This document shows, piece after piece, positions 34,635-43,799 of a DNA stretch of 64,000 nucleotides. Source of the stretch: Bacillota bacterium (GTDB taxonomy: Bacteria > Bacillota > Sulfobacillia > Symbiobacteriales > Symbiobacteriaceae). Position 1 is the first letter of the stretch. The number at the start of each line of letters is the position of its first letter. The stretch spans positions 1 through 64,000 of the forward strand of contig JAMNXV010000124.1 in NCBI GenBank assembly GCA_023623185.1. The letters run 5' to 3'. The translations under genes and the position numbers were made by a program. Under the pieces are notes generated by a model. That model was not told where the DNA came from. It did not search any database and saw only the letters and a list, made by a program, of their open reading frames with translations.

Positions 34635-34880
34635 TTACTGCGCCTCTGAACCCGGGCTCTGCGCCTGCTGCTGCTCCGGCCGTTCCGGAAAGGGCTTCGG
34701 CTTGATGGCCTGCGGGCTGAACATCTGAATGTAGCCGCACTTGGGACAGCCCAGCATGACCACAGGCACCGCCGGTCCCGGGACGGGCTGGTTCTTCTCA
34801 TTCAGCGCCATCGGCGTCCACTGGCCGGGAATCTGGGCGAGCTTCGTATTGCCGCAGTGTGCGCACTCAACCTCCAACAA
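34635..34880 (-). CDS. Small zinc-ribbon protein
   Basis: About 81 residues. Two Cys pairs, CAHCGN and CPKCGY, spaced about 38 residues apart, form a zinc ribbon. The C-terminal third is Pro/Gln/Glu-rich (PKPFPERPEQQQAQ). GGAGGT precedes a GTG (34886) and two TTG codons (34880, 34877), so the exact start is uncertain. It follows tlyA directly. Function unknown; a nucleic-acid or protein-interaction role is possible. Confidence 0.7.
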   Translation of the reverse strand: MLEVECAHCGNTKLAQIPGQWTPMALNEKNQPVPGPAVPVVMLGCPKCGYIQMFSPQAIKPKPFPERPEQQQAQSPGSEAQ

Positions 34881-34896
34881 ACGCACCTCCCCACCC

Positions 34897-35673
34897 TCAT
34901 GATTCCCGGTTTCCCGCCGACCTTCCTCCCTCGCGCCCGAAATCCGCCGACCGCACCAGCCAGGCCAGGAACTCCCGGTTCCCCTCTGTGCCCAGAATGG
35001 GCGACTCGATCAGCTTCCGGCATGCAAGCCCCAGTTCTTCCGCCCGGCCCAGCACCCGGTTCACGGCCACCTGGTGCTGCGCCGGATCGCGCACGATGCC
35101 GCCCTTGCCCACGCCGCCCGGCCCAACCTCGAACTGGGGCTTGATCAGCGCGACGATCTGCCCGTGCGGCGCGAGCAGCCGCACAACGGCGGGCAGCACC
35201 AGGGTGAGCGAGATGAAGGATACGTCCACGGCCGCCAGGGCCACCGGTTCGGGCAGGGACGCCACCGCCCGGATGTCGGTCTCCTCCATGACCACGACGC
35301 GGCTGTCTGCCCGCAGGCTGGGGTGAAGCTGGTCCCGGCCGACGTCCACGGCGTAGACCCGACGCGCCCCCCGCCGCAGCAGGCAGTCGGTGAAGCCGCC
35401 GGTGGAGGCGCCCACGTCCAGACAGACCCATCCGGCCGGGTCGATGCCGAACTGGTCCAGCGCGCCCTCCAGTTTGAGCCCGCCCCGCCCCACGTAGCCG
35501 ATGGGATCGCCGGTCACCTCGATCCGGTCGCCGGCTTTCACCCTGCGGGCCGGCTTCGTCGTCACCTGTCCGTTCACCCTGACCATCCCGGCGGCGATCG
35601 CCTCCTGCGCCCGCTCCCGGGAGGTAATGTGGCCCTGGCTCACCAGGGCCACGTCAAGTCGTTCTCCTGCCAT
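34897..35673 (-). CDS. tlyA: TlyA-family rRNA methyltransferase
   Basis: 258 residues. N-terminal S4 RNA-binding domain (RLDVALVSQGHITSRERAQE, GMVRVNGQVTTKPARRV) and an FtsJ/RrmJ-type methyltransferase fold with the SAM motif CLDVGASTGGFTDCLL. ALIKPQFEVG carries the catalytic Lys. The family 2'-O-methylates rRNA. Bacillus YqxC lies in the same place between dxs and argR. Confidence 0.93.
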   Translation of the reverse strand: MAGERLDVALVSQGHITSRERAQEAIAAGMVRVNGQVTTKPARRVKAGDRIEVTGDPIGYVGRGGLKLEGALDQFGIDPAGWVCLDVGASTGGFTDCLLRRGARRVYAVDVGRDQLHPSLRADSRVVVMEETDIRAVASLPEPVALAAVDVSFISLTLVLPAVVRLLAPHGQIVALIKPQFEVGPGGVGKGGIVRDPAQHQVAVNRVLGRAEELGLACRKLIESPILGTEGNREFLAWLVRSADFGREGGRSAGNRES

Positions 35674-35684
35674 ATCCCCGCTCC

Positions 35685-37628
35685 TCAGGGCCGTTCGCTG
35701 CCGGCGGCCTTCGCGCCCACGCGCCGCACGGTCCGCTTGGGCCGGGCCGGCTGAGCCGACAGGTCGGCGCGCACCTGCAGCAGCAGCTGCTCCGCCCGCT
35801 GCGCCACGCCCTCCGGCGTCAGCCCGTACCGCTCGAGGAAGTGGGCCGGCTTGCCGTGGTCCACGAACTCGTCGGGGATGCCCATGCGCGTGACGCGGGC
35901 GTCCACCCCGTGGGCCGCGAAGAGCTCCAGCACGGCGGAGCCGAAGCCGCCCGCGAGGCAGGCCTCCTCAACTGTGACCACCGCGCCCACCTGCCGGCCG
36001 GCGGCGAGCAGCAGGTCTGCATCCAGCGGCTTCACATACCGCGGGTTGATCACCATCGCGGAGATCGACTTCTCCGCCAGCAGCCGGGCCGCCTCCTGGC
36101 AGACCCGCGCCATGGTCCCCAGGCCGACCAGGACGACGTCCGTGCCCTCCTGCAGCACCTCGCCCCTGCCGATGGGCAGTTGCTGCAGCGTCTCGTCCAG
36201 CGGCACCCCCTGCGCCTTCCCCCTGGGGTAGCGCAGGGTCGCGGGGCCCTCGTGGCAGAGGGCGGTGTAGAGCATGTGCTGCAGCTCGTTCTCGTCCTTC
36301 GGCGCCATGACCACCATGTTGGGAATCGCGCGCAGGTACGCGACGTCGAAGACGCCCTGATGGGTCGCGCCGTCCTCGACCAGCCCGCCCCGGTCGATGG
36401 CCAGGGTCACCGGCAGGTTCTGCAGCGCGACGTCGTGGATCACCTGGTCGTAGGCGCGCTGCAGGAAGGTGGAGTAGACGGCGAAGACCGGCCGCATGCC
36501 TCCCTTGGCGAGGCCCGCGGCGAACGTCACGCCGTGCTGCTCCGCGATGCCCACGTCGAAGTACCGGTCCGGGAACTGCCGGGCAAAGCGGCTGAGCCCG
36601 GTGCCGTCGGGCATGGCCGCGGTGATTGCGCACACCCGCTGGTCTTCGGCGGCAAGCTTGCAGATCGTGCGGCCGAACACCTCGCTGTAGGTCACGGCCC
36701 CCGGCCCGGTCCGGCCCGTGGCAACATCGAAGGGGCCGCCGCCGTGGAACTTGTCGGGCAGCTCCTCGGCGTAGGGCACCCCCTTGCCCTTGGTGGTCAC
36801 CACGTGGACCACCGTCGGACCCGGGTAGGACCTGGCCTGGCGGAGCACATCCTGCAGCGCGGCGAGGTTGTGGCCGTCCACGGGGCCCAGGTACGTGAAG
36901 CCCAGGTCCTCGAAGAACATGTTGTGCACCAGCAGGTGCTTCACGCCCTCCTTCAGCCGGTCCACCAGGTCGAGCGCCTGGGAGCCGACGAAGGGGATCT
37001 GCCGCAGGGCCTCGGCCACATCGTGCTTGACCCGCTGATAAGAGGGTCCGGTGCGGATGCGGGCCAGGTAGTTGGAAATGCCGCCGACATTGGGGGCGAT
37101 GGACATGGAGTTGTCGTTGAGCACGACGATCAGCTTCGTCTTGTCCTGGCCGGCATGGTCGAGTCCCTCGTAAGCCATGCCGCCGGTCAGCGCGCCGTCC
37201 CCGATCACGGCGACCACCTCGTAGTCGTCGCCGGCCAGGTCGCGCGCCTTGGCCATGCCCACCGCCGCGGAGATCGAGGTGGAGGCATGGCCCCAGTGGA
37301 AGTGATCGTGCACCGACTCCCGCGGGTCGGTGAACCCGGCGATGCCGCCGTACTGGCGCAGGGTATGGAACTGGTGCAGCCGCCCCGTGAGCAGCTTGTG
37401 GACGTAGCTCTGGTGCGATACATCCCACAGAATCTTGTCGCGCGGGCTGTCGAATACGATGTGCAACGCCAGGGTCAGCTCGACGACACCCAGGTTGGGG
37501 GCGAGATGACCGCCGTTGGCTGCCACGGTCTCCAGAATGACGCGCCGAATCTCGGCCGCCAGCTCGGCCAGTTCTGCGGGAGTCAGCCGTTTCAGCTGCT
37601 CCGGACCCGTAAGGTCCCGCAGGTGCAT
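35685..37628 (-). CDS. dxs: 1-deoxy-D-xylulose-5-phosphate synthase
   Basis: 647 residues. First enzyme of the MEP isoprenoid pathway; joins pyruvate and glyceraldehyde-3-phosphate with thiamine diphosphate. Seen: [19 protein letters not shown], the TPP motif [13 protein letters not shown] through [30 protein letters not shown] and the C-terminal [17 protein letters not shown]. In the motif usually EA(M/L)N(H/N)AG this copy has EGLDHAG, with Asp for Asn. ATG at 37628 has AAGGAGGA upstream. Three bases after oapA, so co-transcribed. Confidence 0.96.
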   Translation of the reverse strand: MHLRDLTGPEQLKRLTPAELAELAAEIRRVILETVAANGGHLAPNLGVVELTLALHIVFDSPRDKILWDVSHQSYVHKLLTGRLHQFHTLRQYGGIAGFTDPRESVHDHFHWGHASTSISAAVGMAKARDLAGDDYEVVAVIGDGALTGGMAYEGLDHAGQDKTKLIVVLNDNSMSIAPNVGGISNYLARIRTGPSYQRVKHDVAEALRQIPFVGSQALDLVDRLKEGVKHLLVHNMFFEDLGFTYLGPVDGHNLAALQDVLRQARSYPGPTVVHVVTTKGKGVPYAEELPDKFHGGGPFDVATGRTGPGAVTYSEVFGRTICKLAAEDQRVCAITAAMPDGTGLSRFARQFPDRYFDVGIAEQHGVTFAAGLAKGGMRPVFAVYSTFLQRAYDQVIHDVALQNLPVTLAIDRGGLVEDGATHQGVFDVAYLRAIPNMVVMAPKDENELQHMLYTALCHEGPATLRYPRGKAQGVPLDETLQQLPIGRGEVLQEGTDVVLVGLGTMARVCQEAARLLAEKSISAMVINPRYVKPLDADLLLAAGRQVGAVVTVEEACLAGGFGSAVLELFAAHGVDARVTRMGIPDEFVDHGKPAHFLERYGLTPEGVAQRAEQLLLQVRADLSAQPARPKRTVRRVGAKAAGSERP

Positions 37629-37630
37629 CG

Positions 37631-38236
37631 CTACGAGTTCCTCCTTCGCCCGTTGCTCACGGACCGGCCGCCCGTGAAGGAGCGGCCCGTGATCTGCTCT
37701 ACCCAGTAGATCATCCGCCCCGCCGCCATGACGGCCGTCGTGGCCTTCTCGATGGCAAACGTCTTCCCCGCCGCCTTGCCGCCCACCGTGAGGCCCGAAA
37801 TCACGCCGACGATCACCAGGTTCAGAACCTGCTCCGTCCAGCTCTGGCCCTGCATCACCAGGGAGAGCCGCAGCGCCACCGTCGCGCCCGCGGCGCCCGT
37901 CACGGCGCCGGCCACGTCGCCGACCACGTCGTTGCAGAAATTGGCCACCGCGTCCGCGTTCCGCACCAGCCAGAGCGCCTGCCGCGCACCCGGCACCTTC
38001 TTCGACGCCATGGCGTTGAACGGCGGAAGCTCCGCGGCGGTCACGCTGGTGCCCAAAATGTCGAAGACGATGTTGACGACGATCAGCAGCAGGACCACCA
38101 GAAAGGCGATGATGGCATGGACCCGGTGCAGCGCCAGGTTTGAACCCCAGTTGACGACGACGGCCAGTAGAAAAGAGAGTACGCCGACCCGGACAGCGCG
38201 TCGCCATCCAGGTGATGGAGGAGGCTCTTTCGCCAT
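37631..38236 (-). CDS. oapA: OLE-associated membrane protein OapA
   Basis: 201 residues with about four hydrophobic helices. The hallmark region [20 protein letters not shown] then [20 protein letters not shown] and [11 protein letters not shown] contains a D-x3-D motif (DVVGD), the pattern I know for OapA, the membrane partner that binds OLE RNA. Often annotated as a DUF21 or CorB-like protein. Its place between the OLE RNA and dxs is the usual one. The leader carries a 13-base site complementary to the 5' end of the OLE RNA. Confidence 0.88.
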   Translation of the reverse strand: MAKEPPPSPGWRRAVRVGVLSFLLAVVVNWGSNLALHRVHAIIAFLVVLLLIVVNIVFDILGTSVTAAELPPFNAMASKKVPGARQALWLVRNADAVANFCNDVVGDVAGAVTGAAGATVALRLSLVMQGQSWTEQVLNLVIVGVISGLTVGGKAAGKTFAIEKATTAVMAAGRMIYWVEQITGRSFTGGRSVSNGRRRNS

Positions 38237-38264
38237 GTTTGACAGACGCTCCTGAAGTACAAAC

Positions 38265-38277
38265 TATGGGTGGCGCA
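38265..38277 (-). promoter_or_regulatory. oapA-leader site complementary to the OLE RNA 5' end
   Basis: On the minus strand TGCGCCACCCATA, an exact 13-base complement to TATGGGTGGCGCA at the start of the OLE RNA (39056-39068). It could compete with the normal 3' partner strand (38413-38424) for pairing. It lies about 30 bases before the oapA start. Confidence 0.55.
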
Positions 38278-38321
38278 CCCTGAGGGGCCGCGCCGGATCC
38301 CCAAACCACGTGGTTATTCCG

Positions 38322-38350
38322 ATACTACCATACCACCGATTGGGCTACAA
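38322..38350 (-). promoter_or_regulatory. Possible sigma-A-type promoter for oapA-dxs
   Basis: Minus strand TTGTAG, 17 bases, TAGTAT, located after the OLE terminator. Both boxes are weak matches to TTGACA and TATAAT. It would allow oapA and dxs to be read when the OLE transcript terminates. Confidence 0.3.
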
Positions 38351-38367
38351 CGCCAGCGCACCCGCGG

Positions 38368-38400
38368 GAAAAAGGCGGATACCCCGTGGGTACCCGCCTT
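38368..38400 (-). terminator. Rho-independent terminator of the OLE RNA
   Basis: Minus strand AAGGCGGGTACC, CACG, then GGGTATCCGCC followed by TTTTT. It lies 13 bases after the 3' end of the RNA's closing stem and before oapA. Confidence 0.85.
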
Positions 38401-38412
38401 CGCGTATTCAAA

Positions 38413-39070
38413 ATTATGGGTGGCAGCCTGGCAAGTAAATCTTGCGGCTTAGGTCCAGCAGGCTTTCCCCATGGCCTCCGCAGCGTCGCCGCCACGGCGG
38501 TTTCCCTTTATGGCCAAGCTGCCGTGTCACCACCGGCAGGGCTGGATTGCCACTTAGACCGCACTACAATCCTTGCCAGACCTCTTGCGAGCAGCCTAGG
38601 AATTTTCTTCGACAACACACCTTTTCCTAGCCTCTTTTGCAAGCGTGGTTTCAGCGGCCATCGCCCCCGCCATCTGCTGGCCGGCGTCCGACGGGGGGTT
38701 TCGGACCCGTAAGCCCACGGTCGCATCCGCCACACCCACTCAAGGCAGGCTACGCTGCACCCGGCACCTCACCATGTTTCAGTACCGCATGCAGGTGTTC
38801 ACTGCACCGCAGCCGCATCGCTCACGTTGGCGCGACCGCCGCGGGTGCAGGCCTCCACGGAAAGAGGGTCGGGGCCCGCATGCCATTGCGGGTCGCCCCC
38901 ATTCCGGCAGCGCCGGACCAAAACGGCCCGGTTGGCTGTATCCCCAGCACCAGCCCCCGATTGGGCATCGGCGGCCAGCACCAGAGACGTCATCGATGTG
39001 CCCGTTGACGGATTTTTAGGCCCGCCTTCAGAAAAGGTAGTACTGACTAGGATACTGCGCCACCCATAAT
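38413..39070 (-). ncRNA. ole: OLE RNA (ornate, large, extremophilic)
   Basis: A 658-nt intergenic region without a credible gene. It is bounded by ATTATGGGTGGC at its 5' end (39059-39070) and GCCACCCATAAT at its 3' end (38413-38424); these form a perfect 12-bp closing stem. A strong terminator follows. OLE RNAs are about 600 nt, occur in extremophilic and anaerobic Firmicutes, lie among isoprenoid genes and precede oapA. Here the order is ispA, RNA, oapA, dxs. Many internal complementary stretches are visible, for example CCTAGGAAT-type arms around 38600-38630. The call rests on context, size, terminal stem and the neighbouring oapA, not on a covariance search. Confidence 0.88.
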
Positions 39071-39111
39071 CTGAGTGAACGGCCTTCGTCACCAAGAAAT
39101 CATAGCACCCG

Positions 39112-40005
39112 TCACGCGACACGGTCAACTACAGATTCTGCCAGAGCCCGCAGCACCCACGCGTCGCGGCCGAAGGGTTCCAGCTCTCCCAGGGCCTGGC
39201 GCACGGCCGCGTACGCGCGCTCGCGCGCGCCGTCCACGCCGTGCAGGGAGACATAGGTCGACTTCTCCTGGCGGGCATCGCTCCCGACGCCCTTGCCCGT
39301 CAGGGCGGCGTCGCCCACCACGTCCAGCACGTCGTCCCAGATCTGGAAGGCCAGCCCGAAGTGCGCGGCGTACCGGCCCAGCCGGTCGAGGTCGCCCTCG
39401 CCCGCACCGGCGAGGATGCCGCCCATGCGCACCGCCGCGCAGAAGAGCGCACCGGTCTTCAGCGAGTGAATGCGCCTGAGCTGCGCCTCATCCGCCTGCC
39501 GGCCCTCCCACGCCAGGTCCTCCACCTGCCCGCCGATCATGCCCGCCGCCCCGGCAGCCTGTGCGAGCTCCAGGGCAGCCCGCGCGGTGCGCGCGGGCCC
39601 CACCCGGGCAACGCCGGCCTGCTCCGCCATCAGGCCGAAGGCCTGGGTCAGCAGGGCGTCCCCGGCCAGTACCGCCATGGCCTCGCCATAGACCACGTGG
39701 CAGGTGGGACGGCCCCGGCGCAGCTCGTCGTCGTCCATGCACGGCAGGTCGTCGTGAATCAGCGAGTAGGTGTGAATCATCTCGATGGCGCAGGCGCACG
39801 GCATGGCGTCGGCGGCATCGAGACCGAACAGCTCCGACGCCGCGAGGACCAGGATCGGACGCAGCCGCTTTCCCCCGGCCAGCAGGCTGTACCGCATGGC
39901 CTCCACCAGCCGCGGCGGGGCGTCCAGGCCGGACGTGTAACGGTCCAGCGCCGCCTCCACCTGCTCCCGCCTCGCGGCCACATACTGCAGATACTCACGC
40001 TTCAA
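39112..40005 (-). CDS. ispA: Farnesyl/geranyl diphosphate synthase
   Basis: 297 residues, usual length. Condenses IPP with allylic diphosphates. First Asp-rich motif DDLPCMDDDELRRGRPT, second DDVLDVVGD, plus LLAGGKRLRP and the substrate Lys/Gln region MIGGQVEDL. The family residue pattern fits short-chain (C15) synthases of Bacillus type. TTG start behind GGGGGG. Preceded by xseB, followed by the OLE RNA. Confidence 0.95.
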   Translation of the reverse strand: MKREYLQYVAARREQVEAALDRYTSGLDAPPRLVEAMRYSLLAGGKRLRPILVLAASELFGLDAADAMPCACAIEMIHTYSLIHDDLPCMDDDELRRGRPTCHVVYGEAMAVLAGDALLTQAFGLMAEQAGVARVGPARTARAALELAQAAGAAGMIGGQVEDLAWEGRQADEAQLRRIHSLKTGALFCAAVRMGGILAGAGEGDLDRLGRYAAHFGLAFQIWDDVLDVVGDAALTGKGVGSDARQEKSTYVSLHGVDGARERAYAAVRQALGELEPFGRDAWVLRALAESVVDRVA

Positions 40006-40023
40006 ACCCGTCGTCCCCCCGCA

Positions 40024-40248
40024 TCACTCCGGCTCGAAGGGGGCGATCGCGACCTCGCCGTCGCGCTCCAGAAGCTGTTCGATGCGGGCCTCTGCGCCGT
40101 CCAGCAGGGCGGTGCAGTGCCGCGTGAGCGCGACCCCCTCCTGGAAGAGCTCCAGCCCGCGCTCCAGCGGCAGGTCCCCGCTCTCCAGCTCCTTCACTAC
40201 CTGCTCGAGCCGCTGTATGGCCTGCTCGAAACTCAGCTCCTGCGTCAT
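40024..40248 (-). CDS. xseB: Exodeoxyribonuclease VII small subunit
   Basis: 74 residues. Helical hairpin of the family: LSFEQAIQRLEQVVKELESG, then LPLERGLELFQEGVALTRHC. Forms a complex with XseA that degrades single-stranded DNA. Overlaps the xseA stop by four bases (ATGA), so the two are coupled. Confidence 0.95.
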   Translation of the reverse strand: MTQELSFEQAIQRLEQVVKELESGDLPLERGLELFQEGVALTRHCTALLDGAEARIEQLLERDGEVAIAPFEPE

Positions 40249-41453
40249 GTTGTCGCCTCCCCCGTTTCAGGGTGTATCTCTTCCACCTGACACCGCACAG
40301 ATCCTTTATGCAGGAGCACGTCCAGCCGGTCGCCCACCTGGAGACTGGCCGCCTCTTTCACCACGCACCCGTCCCCGGTGCGCGCGATCGCGTACCCCCG
40401 CGCCAGCACCGCCAGCGGCGACAGGGCTTCCAGGCGGCCGGCCAGGCCGCCCAGCTCGCGCCGGCGCGCCGCCAGCAGGCTGCCGCCCAGGTACTCCAGC
40501 CGCCGGGCCAGGTCGTCCAGCCGCTGCCGGTCCTGCTGCAGCCGGCCCTCCGGGCTGCGGCGCCGCTCGACCGCGCGGCGGGCGGCGGTGGCCAGGCGGA
40601 TGCGGAGGCCGTCCACCACGCCCTGCAGCTCGGAGCGGGAGGGCACCACCAGCTCGGCCGCCGCCGAGGGCGTGGGCGCCCGCAGGTCGGCCGCGAAGTC
40701 GGCGATGGTGAAGTCGGTCTCGTGGCCCACCGCCGAGACGACCGGAACGGGGCAGGCCCGGATCGCACGGGCCAGCCGCTCGTCGTTGAACGCCCACAGG
40801 TCCTCCAGCGATCCGCCGCCCCGGCCGATGATGACCACGTCCACCTCCGGCACCCGCGCCACAAGGCCGAGCGCCCGGATCAGGCTCTCGGCGGCCCCGG
40901 GCCCCTGCACGAGCGCGGGGGCCAGCACCAGCCTCACCCCGGGGAACCGCCGGCAGGAGACGGTGATCATGTCCCTGATCGCCGCCCCCGTTGGCGCGGT
41001 CACCAGCCCGACCGCCCGGGGCAGCCGGGGCAGCGGCCGCTTCAGGGCGTCGTCGAACAGCCCCTCCGCGGCCAGGCGCCGCTTCAGCTGCTCGAACTCC
41101 AGGTGCAGGGCCCCGAGGCCGAAGGGCTCCATGGCGGCGGCGTAGAGCTGGTAGACGCCGTCGCGCTCGTAGACCGTCACGTTGCCCTGCACGATGACCT
41201 GCATGCCGTTCTCTGGCCGGAAGCGCAGCCGGTTCGCGTAGGAGCGGAACATGACCACCTTCACCTGGGAGGTCTCGTCCTTCAGCGTGAAATAGATGTG
41301 GCCGGAATGGTGCCACTTGAAGTTAGAGATCTCCCCCTGCACCCAGACCGACCGCAGCAGGGGGTCTGCATCCAGCAGCCCCTTCACGTAGCGGGTCAGC
41401 TCCTTCACCGTCAGGAGCCGCCGCCCGCCCTCCGCCAAAGCAAAGGACTCCAA
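40245..41453 (-). CDS. xseA: Exodeoxyribonuclease VII large subunit
   Basis: 402 residues. N-terminal OB fold (SVWVQGEISNFKWHHSGHIY, FTLKDETSQVKVVMF), catalytic domain with VGLVTAPTGAAIRDM, IIGRGGGSLEDLWAFNDE and SAVGHETDFTIADFAADLRA, then a coiled-coil region. TTG start with GAGGAGG only a few bases away, so the start is somewhat uncertain. Between folD and xseB, as in Bacillus. Confidence 0.96.
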   Translation of the reverse strand: MESFALAEGGRRLLTVKELTRYVKGLLDADPLLRSVWVQGEISNFKWHHSGHIYFTLKDETSQVKVVMFRSYANRLRFRPENGMQVIVQGNVTVYERDGVYQLYAAAMEPFGLGALHLEFEQLKRRLAAEGLFDDALKRPLPRLPRAVGLVTAPTGAAIRDMITVSCRRFPGVRLVLAPALVQGPGAAESLIRALGLVARVPEVDVVIIGRGGGSLEDLWAFNDERLARAIRACPVPVVSAVGHETDFTIADFAADLRAPTPSAAAELVVPSRSELQGVVDGLRIRLATAARRAVERRRSPEGRLQQDRQRLDDLARRLEYLGGSLLAARRRELGGLAGRLEALSPLAVLARGYAIARTGDGCVVKEAASLQVGDRLDVLLHKGSVRCQVEEIHPETGEATT

Positions 41454-41486
41454 CGCCTCGCCTCCTCGCGGGCCCGGAAGGGGCCC

Positions 41487-42347
41487 CTACATGCCGGTCT
41501 GCATCCGCGCGGCCTTGACCGTGTTGGCCATCAGCATGGCGATGGTCATCGGGCCCACGCCGCCCGGCACCGGCGTGATGAGGCCGGCCACCTCGGCGGC
41601 GCCGTCGAAGTCCACGTCGCCCCGGATGCGCCGCTTGTAACCGGGAACGGGATTGATGCCCACGTCGATGACGACCGCCCCGGGCTTGATGTACTCCTTC
41701 GTGATCATCTGCAGCCTGCCCACGGCCGCCACCAGGATGTCGGCGCGGCGGCAGGTCTCCGCGAGATCCCGGGTGCGGGAGTGGCAGATGGTGACGGTGG
41801 CGTGCCGCGCGAGCAGCAGCGCGGCCATGGGCTTGCCGACGATGTTGGACCGGCCGACGATCACCGCGTGCTTCCCCCTGGGGTCCACATCGTAGGCGTC
41901 CAGCAGCCGCATGACCCCCGCCGGGGTGCAGGGCACCAGCCCTTCCTGCCCCAGCCAGAGCCGGCCGACGTTCTCCGGATGGAAGCCGTCCACATCCTTC
42001 AGCGGGTCGATGAGCCGGACGACGGCGTCCATATCGAGCCCCTCCGGCAGCGGCGACTGCACGAGGATGCCGTGGATGGCCGGATCCCGGTTGAGCTTCG
42101 TCACCAGCTCCGCCAGCTCGTCCTGGCTGGTGGTGGCGGGCAGCCGGTGCAGCACCGAGTGCATGCCCAGCTCCCTGGCCGTCCGCTCCTTGTTGGCGGT
42201 GTAGACCTGGCTGGCCGGGTCGTCGCCCACCAGCACCACCGCCAGCCCCGGCGTGAGCCCCCGCTCCTTCAGCGCGGCGACCTCCCGGGCCACCTCTTCC
42301 CGCACCTGGTCCGCAACTTGCTTGCCGTCGATGACACCTGCGCGCAC
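41487..42347 (-). CDS. folD: Methylenetetrahydrofolate dehydrogenase/cyclohydrolase
   Basis: 286 residues. Interconverts methylene-, methenyl- and formyl-tetrahydrofolate with NADP. Motifs: [20 protein letters not shown] with the catalytic Lys, [22 protein letters not shown], the nucleotide fold [14 protein letters not shown], and [22 protein letters not shown] start with GGAGG seven bases upstream. Confidence 0.97.
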   Translation of the reverse strand: MRAGVIDGKQVADQVREEVAREVAALKERGLTPGLAVVLVGDDPASQVYTANKERTARELGMHSVLHRLPATTSQDELAELVTKLNRDPAIHGILVQSPLPEGLDMDAVVRLIDPLKDVDGFHPENVGRLWLGQEGLVPCTPAGVMRLLDAYDVDPRGKHAVIVGRSNIVGKPMAALLLARHATVTICHSRTRDLAETCRRADILVAAVGRLQMITKEYIKPGAVVIDVGINPVPGYKRRIRGDVDFDGAAEVAGLITPVPGGVGPMTIAMLMANTVKAARMQTGM

Positions 42348-42381
42348 GCGATCGCCTCCGTTTCCTCTTCCTCAGTGGCGT

Positions 42382-43353
42382 CTATGCTGTCACGCCGTGG
42401 CACGCCCGCGCCAGCAGGGCGGTGCCCACGGCGTTGTCGGTGCTGAACCGGGGCTCCGCAAAGGCGAGGCGCGCGCCCACAGCCGGGTGCTCCAGCCGCT
42501 TGCGCAGGCGGCCCCGCAGGATCTGGTTGGCCGCCACCCCGCCGACGATGAGAATCTCCCTGAGGCCCGTCTCCCCCATGGCGTGCAGCAGCCATTTCTC
42601 CAGGCTCTTTGCCACCGCCTGCAGGACGGCCAGCGCCAGGTCCGCGGGCTCGGCCCGGCCCACCAGCCGCTGGGCCGCGCTCTCCGGCCCCGAGAAGGAT
42701 AGGGCGTACCCCCGGACCGCGGAGGGCAGCGTTACCCGGCCGGGCCGGCCGGACGCGGCCAGCCGCTCCAGGTGCGGGCCCGCCGGGAAGGGAAGCCCGA
42801 GCGCGACACCGACGCGGTCGACGAACTGGCCGGCGTGCAGGTCCTGAGTGCCGCCCAGCAACTCCTCGTCGAACCCGCCGGGCCGCCGGGTCACCCGGAT
42901 CAGCTCGGTGGTGCCGCCCGAGAGGTGCACCGCCAGAAACTGCTCGCCCCCCGGAGGCTCGTCCGCGGACCAGAGGCCAGCCTGGATGTGCATCTCCTGG
43001 TGTGTGGTGGGGTAGAACGGCACGCCCAGGGCCGCCGCCAGGGTGCGGCCGAAGCCCTCCCCCACCCGGAAGGGCGGCAGGTAGGAGCCCTCCACGGGCC
43101 GGGGCTTCACGGAGGCCGCCACCGCGGCCACAGCCGGCCCGTGCCGCCGGAGAATGGGCTCAGCCAGCCCGGGCAGGGCGTTCAGGTGCGCCCACACTGC
43201 CTCGTGGGGCGCAACGCCCCGCGCGCCTTCCGCAACGGCCAAAAGGCGGCGCTGATCCTCCAGCAGCCGCCCGGCTTCATCCACCAGCGCCACCGAACAG
43301 GTGTAGTAGCTTGTATCAATCCCGAGAAACAGTCTGGTCTGCACCGCCAGCAC
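42382..43353 (-). CDS. TsaD/Kae1-family paralogue
   Basis: 323 residues, ASKHA fold. Begins RLFLGIDTSYYTCSVALVDE, has the metal-type pair H-x3-H in THQEMHIQAG, LAVHLSGGTTELI, and a C-terminal IVGGVAANQILRGRL. The core matches the TsaD (t6A tRNA modification) family, but several TsaD motifs are altered, and it lies between nusB and folD, where clostridia carry a second TsaD-like gene (old name O-sialoglycoprotein endopeptidase). It is probably not the housekeeping TsaD. GTG start inside the nusB 3' end. Confidence 0.8.
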   Translation of the reverse strand: MLAVQTRLFLGIDTSYYTCSVALVDEAGRLLEDQRRLLAVAEGARGVAPHEAVWAHLNALPGLAEPILRRHGPAVAAVAASVKPRPVEGSYLPPFRVGEGFGRTLAAALGVPFYPTTHQEMHIQAGLWSADEPPGGEQFLAVHLSGGTTELIRVTRRPGGFDEELLGGTQDLHAGQFVDRVGVALGLPFPAGPHLERLAASGRPGRVTLPSAVRGYALSFSGPESAAQRLVGRAEPADLALAVLQAVAKSLEKWLLHAMGETGLREILIVGGVAANQILRGRLRKRLEHPAVGARLAFAEPRFSTDNAVGTALLARACHGVTA

Positions 43354-43777
43354 CCTTCAGTCCGCGGATGACGGAACCGAGAATTCCGTTGACAAACCGT
43401 GATGAATCGGCCGTGGAGAAGCTCTTGGCCAGCTCCACCGCCTCGGCAACGGCGACGCTGTCGGGCACGTCCTCGCTGTGCACGATCTCATAGACGGCCA
43501 TGCGGAGGATCGCCCGGTCCACCGCCGCCATGCGCTCCACCTTCCAGCCGCGCGCGTGCGCGGCGATCAGCTCATCGCTCTCCTCCCGGTGCTGCCAGGC
43601 GCCCTGGATCAGCCTCCGGGCAAACTCCGCGGACTCCTCCGGCAGGCGGTCCGGCGTCCAGTCGGGCTCGACCTCCCGCGTGAGCGCCTGGGCGACCGCC
43701 GTGTCGGGATCCGTTCCGGCAATATCCATCTGAAACAGCGCCTGGAGGGCCAGTTCTCTCGCCTTTCTCCTGCTCAC
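43316..43777 (-). CDS. nusB: Transcription antitermination factor NusB
   Basis: 153 residues, all helical. Recognised from RRKARELALQALFQMDIA, RRLIQGAWQHREESDELI, MAAVDRAILRMAVYEIVH and AVELAKSFSTADSSRFVNGI. Works with NusE on rRNA antitermination. Its 3' end overlaps the TsaD-like gene by 38 bases. Confidence 0.96.
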   Translation of the reverse strand: MSRRKARELALQALFQMDIAGTDPDTAVAQALTREVEPDWTPDRLPEESAEFARRLIQGAWQHREESDELIAAHARGWKVERMAAVDRAILRMAVYEIVHSEDVPDSVAVAEAVELAKSFSTADSSRFVNGILGSVIRGLKGAGGADQTVSRD

Positions 43778-43799
43778 CTATCCGTCTCCTCCTGCATGG

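Noticed and set aside
38265-38424. Inverted repeats around the OLE region as ends of an insertion sequence
   Set aside because: The arms close a structured RNA followed by a terminator, there is no transposase, and the site lies exactly where OLE RNA is expected.
38799-39128. 109-codon open frame on the minus strand inside the OLE region
   Set aside because: No ribosome site, no recognisable domain, and it runs through the closing stem of the RNA and the end of ispA.
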